Below are positions 44,391-53,844 of a stretch of DNA of 64,000 nt, one piece after another. The notes under the pieces are model-generated. The model saw nothing but the letters and a program-made list of their open reading frames with translations. It was not told where the DNA came from and ran no database searches. Each line of letters begins with the position of its first letter. Within the stretch, counting starts at the first letter, position 1. The DNA is from Verrucomicrobiota bacterium. GTDB taxonomy: Bacteria; Verrucomicrobiota; Verrucomicrobiia; Verrucomicrobiales; DEV007. The position numbers and the translations under genes are program-made. Where the stretch lies: positions 1 to 64,000 of the forward strand of contig JAGWVU010000003.1 of NCBI GenBank assembly GCA_018970725.1. The letters are read 5' to 3'.

Positions 44391-44762
44391 ATGAAAAAAT
44401 CGCGGATCGCAATGCGCCTCGGATGCGCTTTCGGCTTCACGGGGGTCTTGCTTGGGGCCTTCGGGGCCCATGGGCTCAAGGATCTGCTGGAGGCGGGCGG
44501 TCGGGTCGATACCTGGGAGAAAGCGGTCTTTTACCAGCTGGTGCACGCGGTGGTCCTGGTGGCCATCTCGAAGGAGGGGAGGAATCCTCCCCCGGTGGCT
44601 TGTTGGGGATTGGGAGGCGGCATCCTGCTGTTCAGTGGATCCCTTTACCTGCTTTGCCTCACCGGGCTGAGGGTTTTCGGGGCGGTGACGCCTCTGGGAG
44701 GTCTCGCCTTTTTGGTGGCTTGGGCCGCCCTCGGCTTCAACCGCTCCGATGAAGGGGAATGA
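44391..44762 (+). CDS. DUF423 family membrane protein
   Basis: 123 residues, three to four membrane helices. The family pattern is clear: GFTGVLLGAFGAHGLKD, a YQLVHAVVL block, FSGSLYLLCLTG and FGAVTPLGGLAFLVAW. Function unknown. It follows pdhC by 13 bases and overlaps the next gene by four. Confidence 0.9.
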   Translation: MKKSRIAMRLGCAFGFTGVLLGAFGAHGLKDLLEAGGRVDTWEKAVFYQLVHAVVLVAISKEGRNPPPVACWGLGGGILLFSGSLYLLCLTGLRVFGAVTPLGGLAFLVAWAALGFNRSDEGE

Positions 44763-45955
44763 AGCGCGTTCTCCTCACCCTGTTCAGCTTGGCTTCGGTC
44801 CATGCGGACGAGGCATGGAAACCGGTCGACCCGGTGCCGCAACGCTTTCCGATCGAGCGGGATCCGCTCGGTTATTCGTGGCAGCTGACGGCGGCGGGCT
44901 CGTTTTACTCTTCCGGGGGCAATGTGTTTGAGTCCGCCAATCAGCTGACCGTGAATGGCGAACGTTTTCAGGCGGACCAAGTGGAAGTTCGTCAGGGGCA
45001 TCATGCCTTCACCGGGAGATGCGGGACGGACTGGATCGTGCGGCGCGAGGTGTGGATCGATCCCGACCGATCCGCTGCCTGTCACCTTGAAGAAATTCGC
45101 AACGGCGCGGACCGGATGCTGCCGATGGGGGTGGAACTGTCCACCCGATTCCGCACCCCTTGGCGCTCATGGACCGCGCTGGATGGCAAGGCGAGGATTT
45201 CCAGTGGTTTGCAAGCTTCGGCCGGGGCGTTCCTCACCTTCGCGCCGCGGGAGGGCGAAAGCGATCTCGTCTTGTTGCTCGGCGACGGCATGGCGCTCCA
45301 GCCGTCGGTCAAAACGGACGGCCAGGACTTTATGGTGCGTTTTGAATTCGAACTCGCTCCCGGAGCGGGGCTTCGCCTTTTTCACGCAATGGGGCAGCGA
45401 CGCGCCCCGCCAGGCCTGCCGCCGGAGGCGGATCCGTTTGCTGCATGGTTTTCGGCGGGGCGGCTGGTTCTTGAAGGGGTTTCAGGCGACCTCGGAAATT
45501 TCGGACTACCGGCAGTTGCCGAGTCCGGTGAAGCGGTCTGGACGTTGCGGGACGGAGGGCGGCGGAGGGTGACCGAGGTCGGAGCCGGGGTCGTGATCCT
45601 GCAGGGAGCCTTGGGAACCATCCGTTTGGCCGCCGGGGAGATCGCCGGGTTTGACGGACGGATTTGGACCACGCGGGAGGGTCACCATTTCGCCGCCGTG
45701 GCCATCCCGGGGCAAATCATTTCCGTCACGGCTTCTCCGGAAGGAAGCATCGCGATCCCGGTGGAAGAGTTGGCGGGAATCCGCGTGTCAGGAAGCGCGG
45801 TTGGGGCTCCGGACGGTCTGCGATTAAAAAACGGTGATTTGTGGCCCGGGAAGCCGGTCGGTGCGTCCGCAGGGGCTGCAGACTTCCGCGGTTGGGAGAT
45901 TCAGGGCACGGTCCGCGAGGTTCCGCGCGGCTGGGTCGATGACGATGGGAAATGA
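44759..45955 (+). CDS. Secreted beta-rich protein, paralogue of the next gene
   Basis: 398 residues with a short signal peptide (MKRVLLTLFSLASVHA). The N-terminal half is a beta domain that aligns by eye with the downstream protein: DWIVRREVWIDPDRSAACHLEEIRNGA here versus TRRVRLDRQSGTVRYLEALRNP there, and RFEFELAPGAGLRLFHAMGQR versus RYEVGVPPGETVFLLHGLAQR. The C-terminal part holds Sm-like repeats (VVILQGALGTIRLAAGEIAGF). It lacks the HEAT-like tail. Function unknown. ATGA overlaps on both sides. Confidence 0.72.
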   Translation: MKRVLLTLFSLASVHADEAWKPVDPVPQRFPIERDPLGYSWQLTAAGSFYSSGGNVFESANQLTVNGERFQADQVEVRQGHHAFTGRCGTDWIVRREVWIDPDRSAACHLEEIRNGADRMLPMGVELSTRFRTPWRSWTALDGKARISSGLQASAGAFLTFAPREGESDLVLLLGDGMALQPSVKTDGQDFMVRFEFELAPGAGLRLFHAMGQRRAPPGLPPEADPFAAWFSAGRLVLEGVSGDLGNFGLPAVAESGEAVWTLRDGGRRRVTEVGAGVVILQGALGTIRLAAGEIAGFDGRIWTTREGHHFAAVAIPGQIISVTASPEGSIAIPVEELAGIRVSGSAVGAPDGLRLKNGDLWPGKPVGASAGAADFRGWEIQGTVREVPRGWVDDDGK

Positions 45956-47868
45956 TGAGGAAGACGCTCGCGTGGATTTTGCAGGGGCTCTGGCTGGGAA
46001 CGGTCATGGCGGAGGAGCCGCGTTTGTCCGGCTCGTGGGGGGATTTGCATGGGGAACCCTTGGTGCCGGCGGCACTCGGCCTGTGGACGGACCTGACCGG
46101 GGCGGCGTGGAATGTGCAGGACCACGGGGTTTTGGGCAGGATCGGTGCCGGGATGATGAACGCCGGGGAAGCCCTGGTCATCGGTGAGGAGGCCTTTGTC
46201 TGCGACAGCCCCCTCATGACCCGGGACGGAGACGAGTGGGTTTTCCCGGCCAACCACCTCTTGCAAGGCTTGGCGGTGACCCGGCGGGTCCGGTTGGATC
46301 GCCAGTCTGGAACGGTGCGCTACCTCGAAGCGCTGCGCAATCCCACGGCCCAAGGAGTGACCGTGACGGTGGAATTGCGCACTCAATACAACGGAAACAT
46401 CGGCGAGTGGCGCAGTGATCGCGGCACCTTGTCGCCTCTGAAACTTGGGGACGATGAGGAGGGGATCGTGGTGCAACCGGGTTCGGCCGGGCACGACCGG
46501 CTTCTCGTCTACTCCCTGTGCCAGCGCGGCGGGGTTTCGCGGCCCGCTTTGGCGACCCCGAGCCGGTTCTCCTTCCATGTGCGGTATGAGGTCGGCGTGC
46601 CGCCCGGGGAGACGGTTTTCCTGCTTCACGGGTTGGCGCAGAGACCTCCCGGGAGCCCGCCCCGTCCCGACATGGCGGTGTGGGCCGGGCAACTTCCCGA
46701 CAGCGAGCGGGAGCGGGTGGCGAACCTGCCTTCCCCGCAGTTGGACGATGCCAGATCCCGGCTCATCGCCGCGGTGCGCGCGGAACTGGGGGAGATCCCC
46801 CCGGAAGACACCCTCTTCCTTCCGGGCCGGACGCGTCTTCCGGGAAAGCTCAAGGCTGGGCCTTTCACGTTGGCGACGCTCGCAGGGGAAAGAACCTGGA
46901 AGCCCGGGGAGGCGGTTGCTCTGGAGGTGGGGGCCGATGGCACGGGTCGCATTTTCCTTGGGAACGGCGAGGTTTGGCGGGGTGCTCTCAAAAAGTGCGA
47001 CGCCGTTTTCGTGCCCTCGTCAGGCACCGGGGAGATTGCGCTGAACGGTAGTCGTGAGCTCCGTTGGGTGCGGGGCGGGGGGGCGGAGATGAACCAATGG
47101 CCGGAGGGAATCGAAGGGTATCTGGAAACCCAGGACGGACAGCGCTTCGCCTTGGTCTCGCTCGGTGCAAACAAGGTTTCTTTCAACGGTCGCTGGGGGA
47201 ATTGGAATGGAACGCTCGACCAGGTGGATGAGTTCGTGTGGGTCGACGGAGATCCCTGGCTCAACCGGCGCGACGGTGCGCGGCTCAGGGCCTTTCCTGC
47301 GGACGCATCGTGGACGGTGAACTTGAAAACCGGCGGGTCGGTGAGTCTGCCGTTGAACCGGGTGCGGAGGATGGTTCACCGGATGGCCGGGATCCCTTCC
47401 GGATCGGTCGTGGCCCGGTTGCTGGACGGGGAGCGTCTGGTGGGCGGGTGGACGGACGTGGATCTCGAGGTCCAGGGCGTGTCCATCAAGGCGTCCGCAG
47501 TCCGGCTGTTGCGTCGTGTGGAAGGCGATCGCGTGACCGTCTCGCTTTGGGATGGAGGGGAGATCACCGGTCCATTGGCCGGCGGTGGCGTGTCGCTGGT
47601 TTCGGGGGGCGCCGGGGTGCGGATCGGTCTGCCGGAGCTGGAGCGGGTGGTTTCCAGTGGCCCGGAACTCGGAGCGGAGGAACGCACCCGGATCGTGGAT
47701 GGGATCGCACGGTTGGGTGATCCTCAATGGGAGAAAAGGGAGGAGGCGACCCGTTGGCTGGCGGGGTTGGGAATCCGGGCCCGCGCGGAATTGGCGGCGG
47801 CCTTGGCCGCGGGGAATCATGAGCCGGAGGTCCGGCATCGTTTGCAATGTCTCTTGACCGAACCATGA
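45952..47868 (+). CDS. Secreted beta-repeat protein with HEAT-like tail, paralogue of the previous gene
   Basis: 638 residues: signal peptide (AWILQGLWLGTVMA), the beta domain shared with the upstream protein, then several short beta repeats of the 'L-x-D/G-G-x-x-x-x-G' kind (e.g. VSLWDGGEITGPLAGGGVSL, LDGERLVGGWTDVDLEVQGV). It ends in a HEAT-like helix pair (LGDPQWEKREEATRWLAGLG, AELAAALAAGNHEPEVRHRL) common in secreted Planctomycete/Verrucomicrobial proteins. No enzyme motif is visible. Overlaps the metallophosphoesterase gene as ATGA. Confidence 0.72.
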   Translation: MMRKTLAWILQGLWLGTVMAEEPRLSGSWGDLHGEPLVPAALGLWTDLTGAAWNVQDHGVLGRIGAGMMNAGEALVIGEEAFVCDSPLMTRDGDEWVFPANHLLQGLAVTRRVRLDRQSGTVRYLEALRNPTAQGVTVTVELRTQYNGNIGEWRSDRGTLSPLKLGDDEEGIVVQPGSAGHDRLLVYSLCQRGGVSRPALATPSRFSFHVRYEVGVPPGETVFLLHGLAQRPPGSPPRPDMAVWAGQLPDSERERVANLPSPQLDDARSRLIAAVRAELGEIPPEDTLFLPGRTRLPGKLKAGPFTLATLAGERTWKPGEAVALEVGADGTGRIFLGNGEVWRGALKKCDAVFVPSSGTGEIALNGSRELRWVRGGGAEMNQWPEGIEGYLETQDGQRFALVSLGANKVSFNGRWGNWNGTLDQVDEFVWVDGDPWLNRRDGARLRAFPADASWTVNLKTGGSVSLPLNRVRRMVHRMAGIPSGSVVARLLDGERLVGGWTDVDLEVQGVSIKASAVRLLRRVEGDRVTVSLWDGGEITGPLAGGGVSLVSGGAGVRIGLPELERVVSSGPELGAEERTRIVDGIARLGDPQWEKREEATRWLAGLGIRARAELAAALAAGNHEPEVRHRLQCLLTEP

Positions 47869-48707
47869 AACCTGATGACCCTACCCGGGCGGATCGATGG
47901 GCGTTGCTCTCGGATCCGCACATTGACGCCGATGTATCCGCTGTCTCCCGTTGGGGCGAAAGTTTGGCGTGGAACCTCCGTAAGGTGGTCGGGGAGATTC
48001 TCGCCGAACGGGAGCCCCTGGACGGCGTGATCATCAACGGGGATTGCGCGCACATCAAGGGAAAGCCCGGAGATTACAGGGCCTTGGCGGACCTCTTGGA
48101 ACCTCTTCGCGAGGCGGGCCTGCCGATGCTCCTCACGCTGGGAAATCACGATGGCCGGGCCGCTTTCCGGGACGTGTTTCCCCGGAAGGAGCCCGGTCCT
48201 GTGCCGGACAGACTGGTGACGGTTGTGGAAGGGAGGTGGGTGATCTGGCTGCTTCTCGATTCCCTGCGGGAGGCGGGCCGGGTGGAAGGTGAACTCGGAG
48301 CGTCCCAGTTGGACTGGCTGCAAGGATATCTGGCGGAGAACCGGTCCAAGCCGGTCATCCTTGCGGCCCATCATTATCCCCAAACGTCGCGGGACGATAT
48401 CTTTCCGGGGCCCGCCAAGATCGACATCCCGGGGCTGCTGGACGGGGAGGAGTTCCTCCGGATGGCCAACGCGCATCCTCAGGTGAAAGCGTATGTTTTC
48501 GGCCACAGTCACGACTGGCGGGTCACCGCCGGGGGGGCTGAAATGCATCAGATCAACCTCCCTTCCTCCTCCTACGCCTTCAATCCGTCCCGTCCGGTTG
48601 GATGGGTTCTCGCAGAGGTTGGTCCGTCGGGCATGGTGCTGGAACTCCGTGCCTTGGATCGGGAGCATCCGGAGCACGGGCGGAGGCAGGAACTGAAGTG
48701 GCGGTGA
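47865..48707 (+). CDS. Calcineurin-like metallophosphoesterase
   Basis: 280 residues, cytosolic. All metal-binding motifs are present in order: LLSDPHID, INGDCAH, LGNHD, AAHHYP and FGHSHDW. It resembles the CpdA/Icc cyclic-nucleotide phosphodiesterase group, but the substrate is not assured. The ATG at 47865 overlaps the upstream stop; an ATG at 47847 would overlap by 22 bases. Last gene of the DUF423 chain. Confidence 0.9.
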   Translation: MKPDDPTRADRWALLSDPHIDADVSAVSRWGESLAWNLRKVVGEILAEREPLDGVIINGDCAHIKGKPGDYRALADLLEPLREAGLPMLLTLGNHDGRAAFRDVFPRKEPGPVPDRLVTVVEGRWVIWLLLDSLREAGRVEGELGASQLDWLQGYLAENRSKPVILAAHHYPQTSRDDIFPGPAKIDIPGLLDGEEFLRMANAHPQVKAYVFGHSHDWRVTAGGAEMHQINLPSSSYAFNPSRPVGWVLAEVGPSGMVLELRALDREHPEHGRRQELKWR

Positions 48708-48758
48708 GACGCAGACCGGGGCTTGATCGGGAGCGATGGCAGGAATAGGTTGGCCGGG

Positions 48759-50594
48759 ATGACGGAAGCGGGGCGCGATTTTGAGCCGGTGGCAAGGCGG
48801 GTGGGGAACCGCCTCCTGTGTCGTCACGCCTTGCAGCTGGCCAACCGGACGGTGGTCTGGGTTTCCCTCGCTGCGGCTCTGGGGGTCGTGTTGACCCGAA
48901 AAGCCCTCCCCGGCGAAAGCGGATGGTGGATGGCGGTGCTGCTGTTGGGGCTCTGGGCGCTTGTCTGCGGGGCCATCTCCTGGTGGCGGCGGCCAGATGC
49001 CTACGACTCCCTGGCCCATTGGGATGCGGTCTCCCCGGTGCGGGGGAGTTTGGCGTCCGCTCTTTGGTTTCAAGAACAAAGCGCCCTCGGTCCCGGGGAA
49101 AGCCTGCACCTGCGGGAGGCGGAGCGGATTTTGGCGGAACGTTTGCCGGGGTTGGATGCTGAGGTTCCGACCGGTTCCATGACTCGTTCATGGACCTGGC
49201 TGTTGCTGGTGCCGCTCGCCTTCGGGTCCGGCTTGGGACGGCGGACGCTGGCCTTGGAAGATCGGCCGCTGACGCAGCGGGTGCGCGCGACCGCTGAGGC
49301 GCTGGCGGAGGACTTGGGCAAGCTCCGCCGGAGTTTGGAAGAGGATTCCGGCACCAAAACGGAAGGCGTTTCGCCGGGCCGGCTGGAGGAGATTTTGGCC
49401 GGAGCGCAAGAGCTTCTGGGGAATCCCGGAAAGGCGACACCGGGAGAAATGCTCGGCGCCTTGGAAGACCGCGCCCGGGGGTTGGAAAAATTGGCGGACG
49501 AATTCCGCGGTGAGGACGCTTGGGTTCCTGCCGAAGTGTTGGAGGCCTTGGAACGTCACGCCGATACCGCGCCCTTGGCCGGTGAGTTCCGCGAGAAGCG
49601 TGCCATGGGAGCGGCGGCCGAGTCGGAGCGGCTGGCGGAAGTGGCGGGTGGTCCGTCCGGAGATCGGCTCAAGGAGGCTCTCGCGGCATCCCTCGGAAAG
49701 GCGGCACCGGACCAAGCGGAATCTCCGGTGATGCGTCATCTCCAGTCTGCCGAAACGCATTTGCATTCCGGTAAAGCGGATGAGGCGGCGGTGGATTTTC
49801 AGGAATTGTCCGCCCACTTCCGCGGCCTCGCCCGAAGACAGGAAGCGAGAGAGGAGCTGCAGTCCCTCGCCGAACGGTTGCGGTCGGATGCGGAACAACT
49901 GGCGGAGTCGACCCGGGAGGGCTCGGGGGAACCTTCCCCTTCATCTTCCCCACCACAGGGCGCCGAGGCTCTGGCGGCCCAAGCTCCTTCCGCTCCGCCG
50001 GAGGGCAATGCCGCGAATCCTCCTCCGGTGGCTCCCGGAGAGACCAAGGCTCCAGGTTCCACCGGAAACGCGCCTCCGGTCCCGGCGCCGCCCGGTGCCC
50101 CGGTCCCGGGTGAGGCCACGGCTCCGGCTCCCGTTCCGGGAACGCAGGCGGCCCCGCCCTCCGCGTCCCTCACCCTCTCGGCCCCCGTCCCCGGTCAGGT
50201 CCCTCCCCCCGGCGGAGCGCCGCAAACCTTAAGCGCCCCCGTGCCGGGACAGCCCGCCCCGGGAGCACCGGGGGCCACCGCTGGCCTCCAACCGGGGCTC
50301 AATGCGGGTGAGGGCACGGCTCCGATGGCGTCTTCCCCGGGAAAAACCCTCGAGAGTGCCCGCGATGACAAGGTCCAGGCGAAGATGGGGAACGAGGGAG
50401 ATTCGGAAACCCGCGCCGTCCGCAGCGAACAGGGCCGGGCGGAGACGGTGAACCGGGAAGCCAAGGGGGGCGCGGCGAATTTCAGCGAGACCGAGGAAAG
50501 CGCGATGGACGAGGAGACCCTGCCCCCGGCCCGGCGGGATCAGGTCCGGCGCTACTTCAACGCCTTGAGGCGGAACTCTGAGGCGGAGAAGTAG
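48759..50594 (+). CDS. Membrane protein with helical and Pro/Ala-rich low-complexity region (DUF4175-like?)
   Basis: 611 residues. Two N-terminal helices (VVWVSLAAALGVVLT, WWMAVLLLGLWALVCGAISWW) and a third (about 137-151, WTWLLLVPLAFGSG) precede a charged helical part (about 165-390) with coiled-coil character. Then about 150 residues are mostly Pro, Ala, Gly and Ser, with the octamer LSAPVPGQ twice. The layout recalls DUF4175-type proteins found near VWA genes, but the match is weak. It overlaps the convergent VWA gene by 38 bases at the 3' end. The start ATG 48759 is preferred over an upstream TTG (48723). Confidence 0.68.
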   Translation: MTEAGRDFEPVARRVGNRLLCRHALQLANRTVVWVSLAAALGVVLTRKALPGESGWWMAVLLLGLWALVCGAISWWRRPDAYDSLAHWDAVSPVRGSLASALWFQEQSALGPGESLHLREAERILAERLPGLDAEVPTGSMTRSWTWLLLVPLAFGSGLGRRTLALEDRPLTQRVRATAEALAEDLGKLRRSLEEDSGTKTEGVSPGRLEEILAGAQELLGNPGKATPGEMLGALEDRARGLEKLADEFRGEDAWVPAEVLEALERHADTAPLAGEFREKRAMGAAAESERLAEVAGGPSGDRLKEALAASLGKAAPDQAESPVMRHLQSAETHLHSGKADEAAVDFQELSAHFRGLARRQEAREELQSLAERLRSDAEQLAESTREGSGEPSPSSSPPQGAEALAAQAPSAPPEGNAANPPPVAPGETKAPGSTGNAPPVPAPPGAPVPGEATAPAPVPGTQAAPPSASLTLSAPVPGQVPPPGGAPQTLSAPVPGQPAPGAPGATAGLQPGLNAGEGTAPMASSPGKTLESARDDKVQAKMGNEGDSETRAVRSEQGRAETVNREAKGGAANFSETEESAMDEETLPPARRDQVRRYFNALRRNSEAEK

Positions 50595-53190
50595 TCCCCC
50601 GGCCCAGGGCGAACTCAAGGATGCCCATGGCGTTTTCCCAGCGCCGGACAAGCACATCCGCGAGAAACAACGCGAAGAATGCCGCCAGAAGATGGGGCCA
50701 GAGGTCGGTATGCCGCGCGATGCCGGAGCCGTCGAGTTTCAGGGGGTCTGACGCCGACCGGAGCGTCTGGCCCCCGGTCAACCGGGACGCGCTCTCGAGA
50801 ACCTCACGCACCGCTTGACCCGTGGCTACTTCGGCCGCGGGTTCATGGACATGGCCGGCGGAGACCTGGGAGGCGCCGTGCCGGGCCCGGACCAGATAGA
50901 CGCCCGGTTCATCGGGGCGGAACGTCGCCTCATAGGCTCCGGGGCCCTCCTGCTCGAGGCGCATTCCGGCCAACTTCCGCAAGCCGGTTCCGAGGGAGTT
51001 CGCGGGCACGAAATAAACCTCGGCATCGACCTCGGCGTTGTTCAGCCGGTGCCCCGCATCCGCCAGCAGGTCCACCTTGAATCGCAAATCATTGCCGTCG
51101 GGTTCGAGCCGAAGATCCATGTTGCGGTTCTGCGGCGGGCGCGCCGTTTCCCGGAGGATTTGGGCCCAGAGCCGGGTGTAGCCCTCCCAACCATTGACCC
51201 AGAGCGCGGCCCAGCGCGATTTGCAGTCGCTCGAGAAGGCGGTGACTTTACCCGCCCCAAAACGCCAATGGGCCAGCAGAGGGTCGCCCGATCCGGTGAG
51301 CAGGGGCACCTGGGCTCCCGGTTTCGGATTTGTCCGGACATAGCCCAGCAGCGGCGGGGAGACCTCCGCTTTCCAATTCCGCAACATCGGGTGTTCTTCT
51401 CCCTGCCGGGGTTGGAAGGGTTCCTCGCGGATCAGCCGTCCGGTGTGCCTCAGGGTATCCTCGGTGAAGATGCGGGTGATCGCGGATGGATCCATGGTCA
51501 CATAAGACTTTCCTCCTCCGGCGGCGGCGATGGCTTGAAGCAGGCTGATCTGGGCTCCGGAGCCGATCGCCACGGTGGAAATGGTAATGCCCTCCGCCTG
51601 ACATTCGTTCGCCAGCGTGGTGTAACCCTGGCCGGCTGTCTGGCCGTCAGTCAGCACGATCATGTGTTTGATTTTGGACTTCACTGACGTCAGGGCCTGC
51701 CGGGCCATCACCATGGCGGGGAATGCATTGGTCCCGCCTCCGGAAGACAATCCCGTCAACTGGCCAATCACGTCGCCAGCTCCGCTGACGCGAGTGATCG
51801 GCAGGACCGGATGCGCACTGGAGTCGAAGGCGTAAACCGCGATGTAATCCTCGTCATCGAGCAACTGCGCGGTGGCGATCGCCGCGGACTTGGTCAACTC
51901 CAGCTTGCTGCCCGCCATCGAACCAGAGCGGTCGATGACGAGCGCGAGCGCCGAGCCTTGATGTTCCTCGTGATCGTCCCCCCGCAACTTGACCGGAAGC
52001 ATTTCCTCCACCGGAGTCCGTTGATAGCCTCCCGCTCCAAAGGAATCCGGGCCGCCAATCATGACGAAACCCCCGCCCAGCTTCTCCACGTAATCCCGGA
52101 TGGCGGTCATGCGCGCCTCCCCGATGTCCCGGGCCGGCACCCCGGAAAAGATGATCGCGTCGTATCCGGCGATCTCCAGAGCCTGGGACGGGATCCCGGA
52201 CGCAGCGCGGGTGTCGAGCCGGATTCCCTCCTTGGCCATCGCGCCGACGAGAAAATTGGCTTCATTGCTCTCGCCCTCGACATAAAGCATGAGCGGTTGG
52301 CCCCGGACATCGACCACGGCGAGGGCTTCATTGTTTTCGACCAACGAATCCCCGGGGCCGAAGCCTTCCAAAACCGCGCGGTAATGGTAGATGTTCCGTT
52401 TCTCGGGAGATCGCTGGAAGTGATGCCTTGCGAGGACCCCGGCAGTCACGGTCAGCTCGTGGCGATCCACCTCGATCCCGTTTTCGAAGAGTCGAAGGAG
52501 GCCCTTGCCTCCGAACGAGGATTGGACCGTCGCCTCCAATCCAACCGTCGCTCCTTCACTGATGGAAGGTTGGGAAGGGCTGAGGCGGGTGAGGCGCACG
52601 TCCGATTTCAGGTCTCCGGCCAATGGCAGCGTGTGCAAACGGATGCCCTGCACCGCGGCTTCCCGCGCCGCCTCCTCGAGACTTCCTTCCGTCTCCTCGC
52701 CGTCGCTGATCAGGACGATGTGGCGCGATCTCCCCGACGGAAAGACCGCGGACGCCAGGGCAATCCCCTTGGCCAAATTCGTGCCGGAAGGGTCCGCGGC
52801 CGGGCCAATGCGCCCGAGGTCCACCGCCTTGCCGGGGCCCGGTGCGGCCACCAGCGCGCTATCCCGCGCCGTCACCACGACCCCGGTCTCCACTTCGCTC
52901 CCGACCTGCCTCCTGATGGAGTCGGCGGCCGTGCGAACCCGGCTCCAGCCCTGCTCTCCAAGGCTTTGCGAATGGTCCAGAACGAAGACGAGGCTCTGGC
53001 GCCCGCTGCGATCCACCCGGGCCGGGGAAGCCAGGGCGAGTATCAGCAGGGAGGCCAGCACACAACGCAAGCCAAGAAGAAGGCGGGCGCGGCGCGGTCC
53101 CATCGAAGGCAAACTCCGACGCCCGGCCCAGAAAAGGGTTGCGAGGGCGGGAACGATCAGGAAAAGCAAATAGGGGCGCTGCCAGTCCAT
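50557..53190 (-). CDS. Large membrane protein with two VWA-like domains and a glutamine-amidotransferase-like segment
   Basis: 877 residues. Two N-terminal helices lead to a first VWA-like domain (VFVLDHSQSLGEQG, LISDGEETEGSLEEA). Next comes a Ig-like beta region, then a GATase-1-like part (YDAIIFSGVPARDIGEARM, VEKLGGGFVMIGGPDSFGAGGY). A full VWA domain follows with MIDAS DRSGSMAGSK and LTDGQTAGQGY. A long beta region and a C-terminal helix (HLLAAFFALFLADVLV) end the protein. This is the family annotated as VWA/DUF1355 in Planctomycetes and Verrucomicrobia. Function unknown; it may pair with the convergent Pro/Ala-rich protein. Confidence 0.88.
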   Translation of the reverse strand: MDWQRPYLLFLIVPALATLFWAGRRSLPSMGPRRARLLLGLRCVLASLLILALASPARVDRSGRQSLVFVLDHSQSLGEQGWSRVRTAADSIRRQVGSEVETGVVVTARDSALVAAPGPGKAVDLGRIGPAADPSGTNLAKGIALASAVFPSGRSRHIVLISDGEETEGSLEEAAREAAVQGIRLHTLPLAGDLKSDVRLTRLSPSQPSISEGATVGLEATVQSSFGGKGLLRLFENGIEVDRHELTVTAGVLARHHFQRSPEKRNIYHYRAVLEGFGPGDSLVENNEALAVVDVRGQPLMLYVEGESNEANFLVGAMAKEGIRLDTRAASGIPSQALEIAGYDAIIFSGVPARDIGEARMTAIRDYVEKLGGGFVMIGGPDSFGAGGYQRTPVEEMLPVKLRGDDHEEHQGSALALVIDRSGSMAGSKLELTKSAAIATAQLLDDEDYIAVYAFDSSAHPVLPITRVSGAGDVIGQLTGLSSGGGTNAFPAMVMARQALTSVKSKIKHMIVLTDGQTAGQGYTTLANECQAEGITISTVAIGSGAQISLLQAIAAAGGGKSYVTMDPSAITRIFTEDTLRHTGRLIREEPFQPRQGEEHPMLRNWKAEVSPPLLGYVRTNPKPGAQVPLLTGSGDPLLAHWRFGAGKVTAFSSDCKSRWAALWVNGWEGYTRLWAQILRETARPPQNRNMDLRLEPDGNDLRFKVDLLADAGHRLNNAEVDAEVYFVPANSLGTGLRKLAGMRLEQEGPGAYEATFRPDEPGVYLVRARHGASQVSAGHVHEPAAEVATGQAVREVLESASRLTGGQTLRSASDPLKLDGSGIARHTDLWPHLLAAFFALFLADVLVRRWENAMGILEFALGRGTTSPPQSSASRR

Positions 53191-53265
53191 CGGGGAGAAG
53201 AGGATGATGGCACGGACTGGGGACGCCGTCCAATGAGGAGCGTGAATCGATGGCGGTATTTTGAT

Positions 53266-53280
53266 TTAGAATAATTCTTG
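53266..53280 (+). promoter_or_regulatory. PerR/Fur-box-like palindrome upstream of the regulator gene
   Basis: TTAGAATAATTCTTG contains the perfect palindrome AGAAT-A-ATTCT (53268-53278). It agrees with the PerR box TTATAATNATTATAA at 11 of 14 defined positions. It lies 10 bases before the regulator's start codon, in a short AT-rich promoter-like stretch, which suggests autoregulation. Confidence 0.55.
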
Positions 53281-53290
53281 ATTTCGGGCG

Positions 53291-53827
53291 GTGCGGACCC
53301 ATGGTGATTGGGTGGATCACGAGGAGGACGAGCATCAAGCCGCTCACGGGGAATGCGGAGAGCATGGGGAGGGTTCCGCCCAGCCCGGTTTCCGGATGAC
53401 CCGGCAGCGGCGCTTGGTTTACGACGTATTGTTGCACGATCTCAATCACCCGACGGCTTCGGACGTCTTCCTCCGCGCGAAGGACCGGCTCGCCGGGATC
53501 TCGCTGGCCACGGTTTACAACTGTCTGGAGACCCTCACCGAGGCGGGCTTGGTCAAACAGGTGAACCTCGACCGTGAGCCTTCGCGCTACTGCCCGAACC
53601 TCAACGATCATGCGCACTTTTTCTGCATGGCTTGCGGATCCGTCGAGGATGTGGTCCCCGCGCCGCTCGGGGGGGGGCTCCAAGGATGGTGCATCCCGGA
53701 TGGCACCCGCGTTGAAAAGATGGAGGTGGCCATGCGTGGTCGCTGCCGCCGTTGCGCCACCGAAGCGGATTCCTCTGGTGCCGTAGCGCCCCAACAGGCG
53801 TCCGAATCGGCTCGGGCGTCGAACTGA
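53291..53827 (+). CDS. Fur-family transcriptional regulator, PerR-like
   Basis: 178 residues. The winged helix includes [13 protein letters not shown] and the recognition helix [12 protein letters not shown]. The metal site is [11 protein letters not shown]: Asp106, His107 and His109 next to the first structural zinc pair Cys112/Cys115. The second pair is Cys152/Cys155. This spacing matches Bacillus PerR (DHYHAICENCG), so a peroxide sensor is plausible, though an iron-sensing Fur cannot be excluded. The His/Glu-rich N-terminal ~30 residues are extra. The GTG start at 53291 is uncertain; GTG 53312 is also possible. The sufCBD genes follow on the same strand. Confidence 0.82.
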   Translation: MRTHGDWVDHEEDEHQAAHGECGEHGEGSAQPGFRMTRQRRLVYDVLLHDLNHPTASDVFLRAKDRLAGISLATVYNCLETLTEAGLVKQVNLDREPSRYCPNLNDHAHFFCMACGSVEDVVPAPLGGGLQGWCIPDGTRVEKMEVAMRGRCRRCATEADSSGAVAPQQASESARASN

Positions 53828-53844
53828 ACCTTTTGTGTCTGGGT

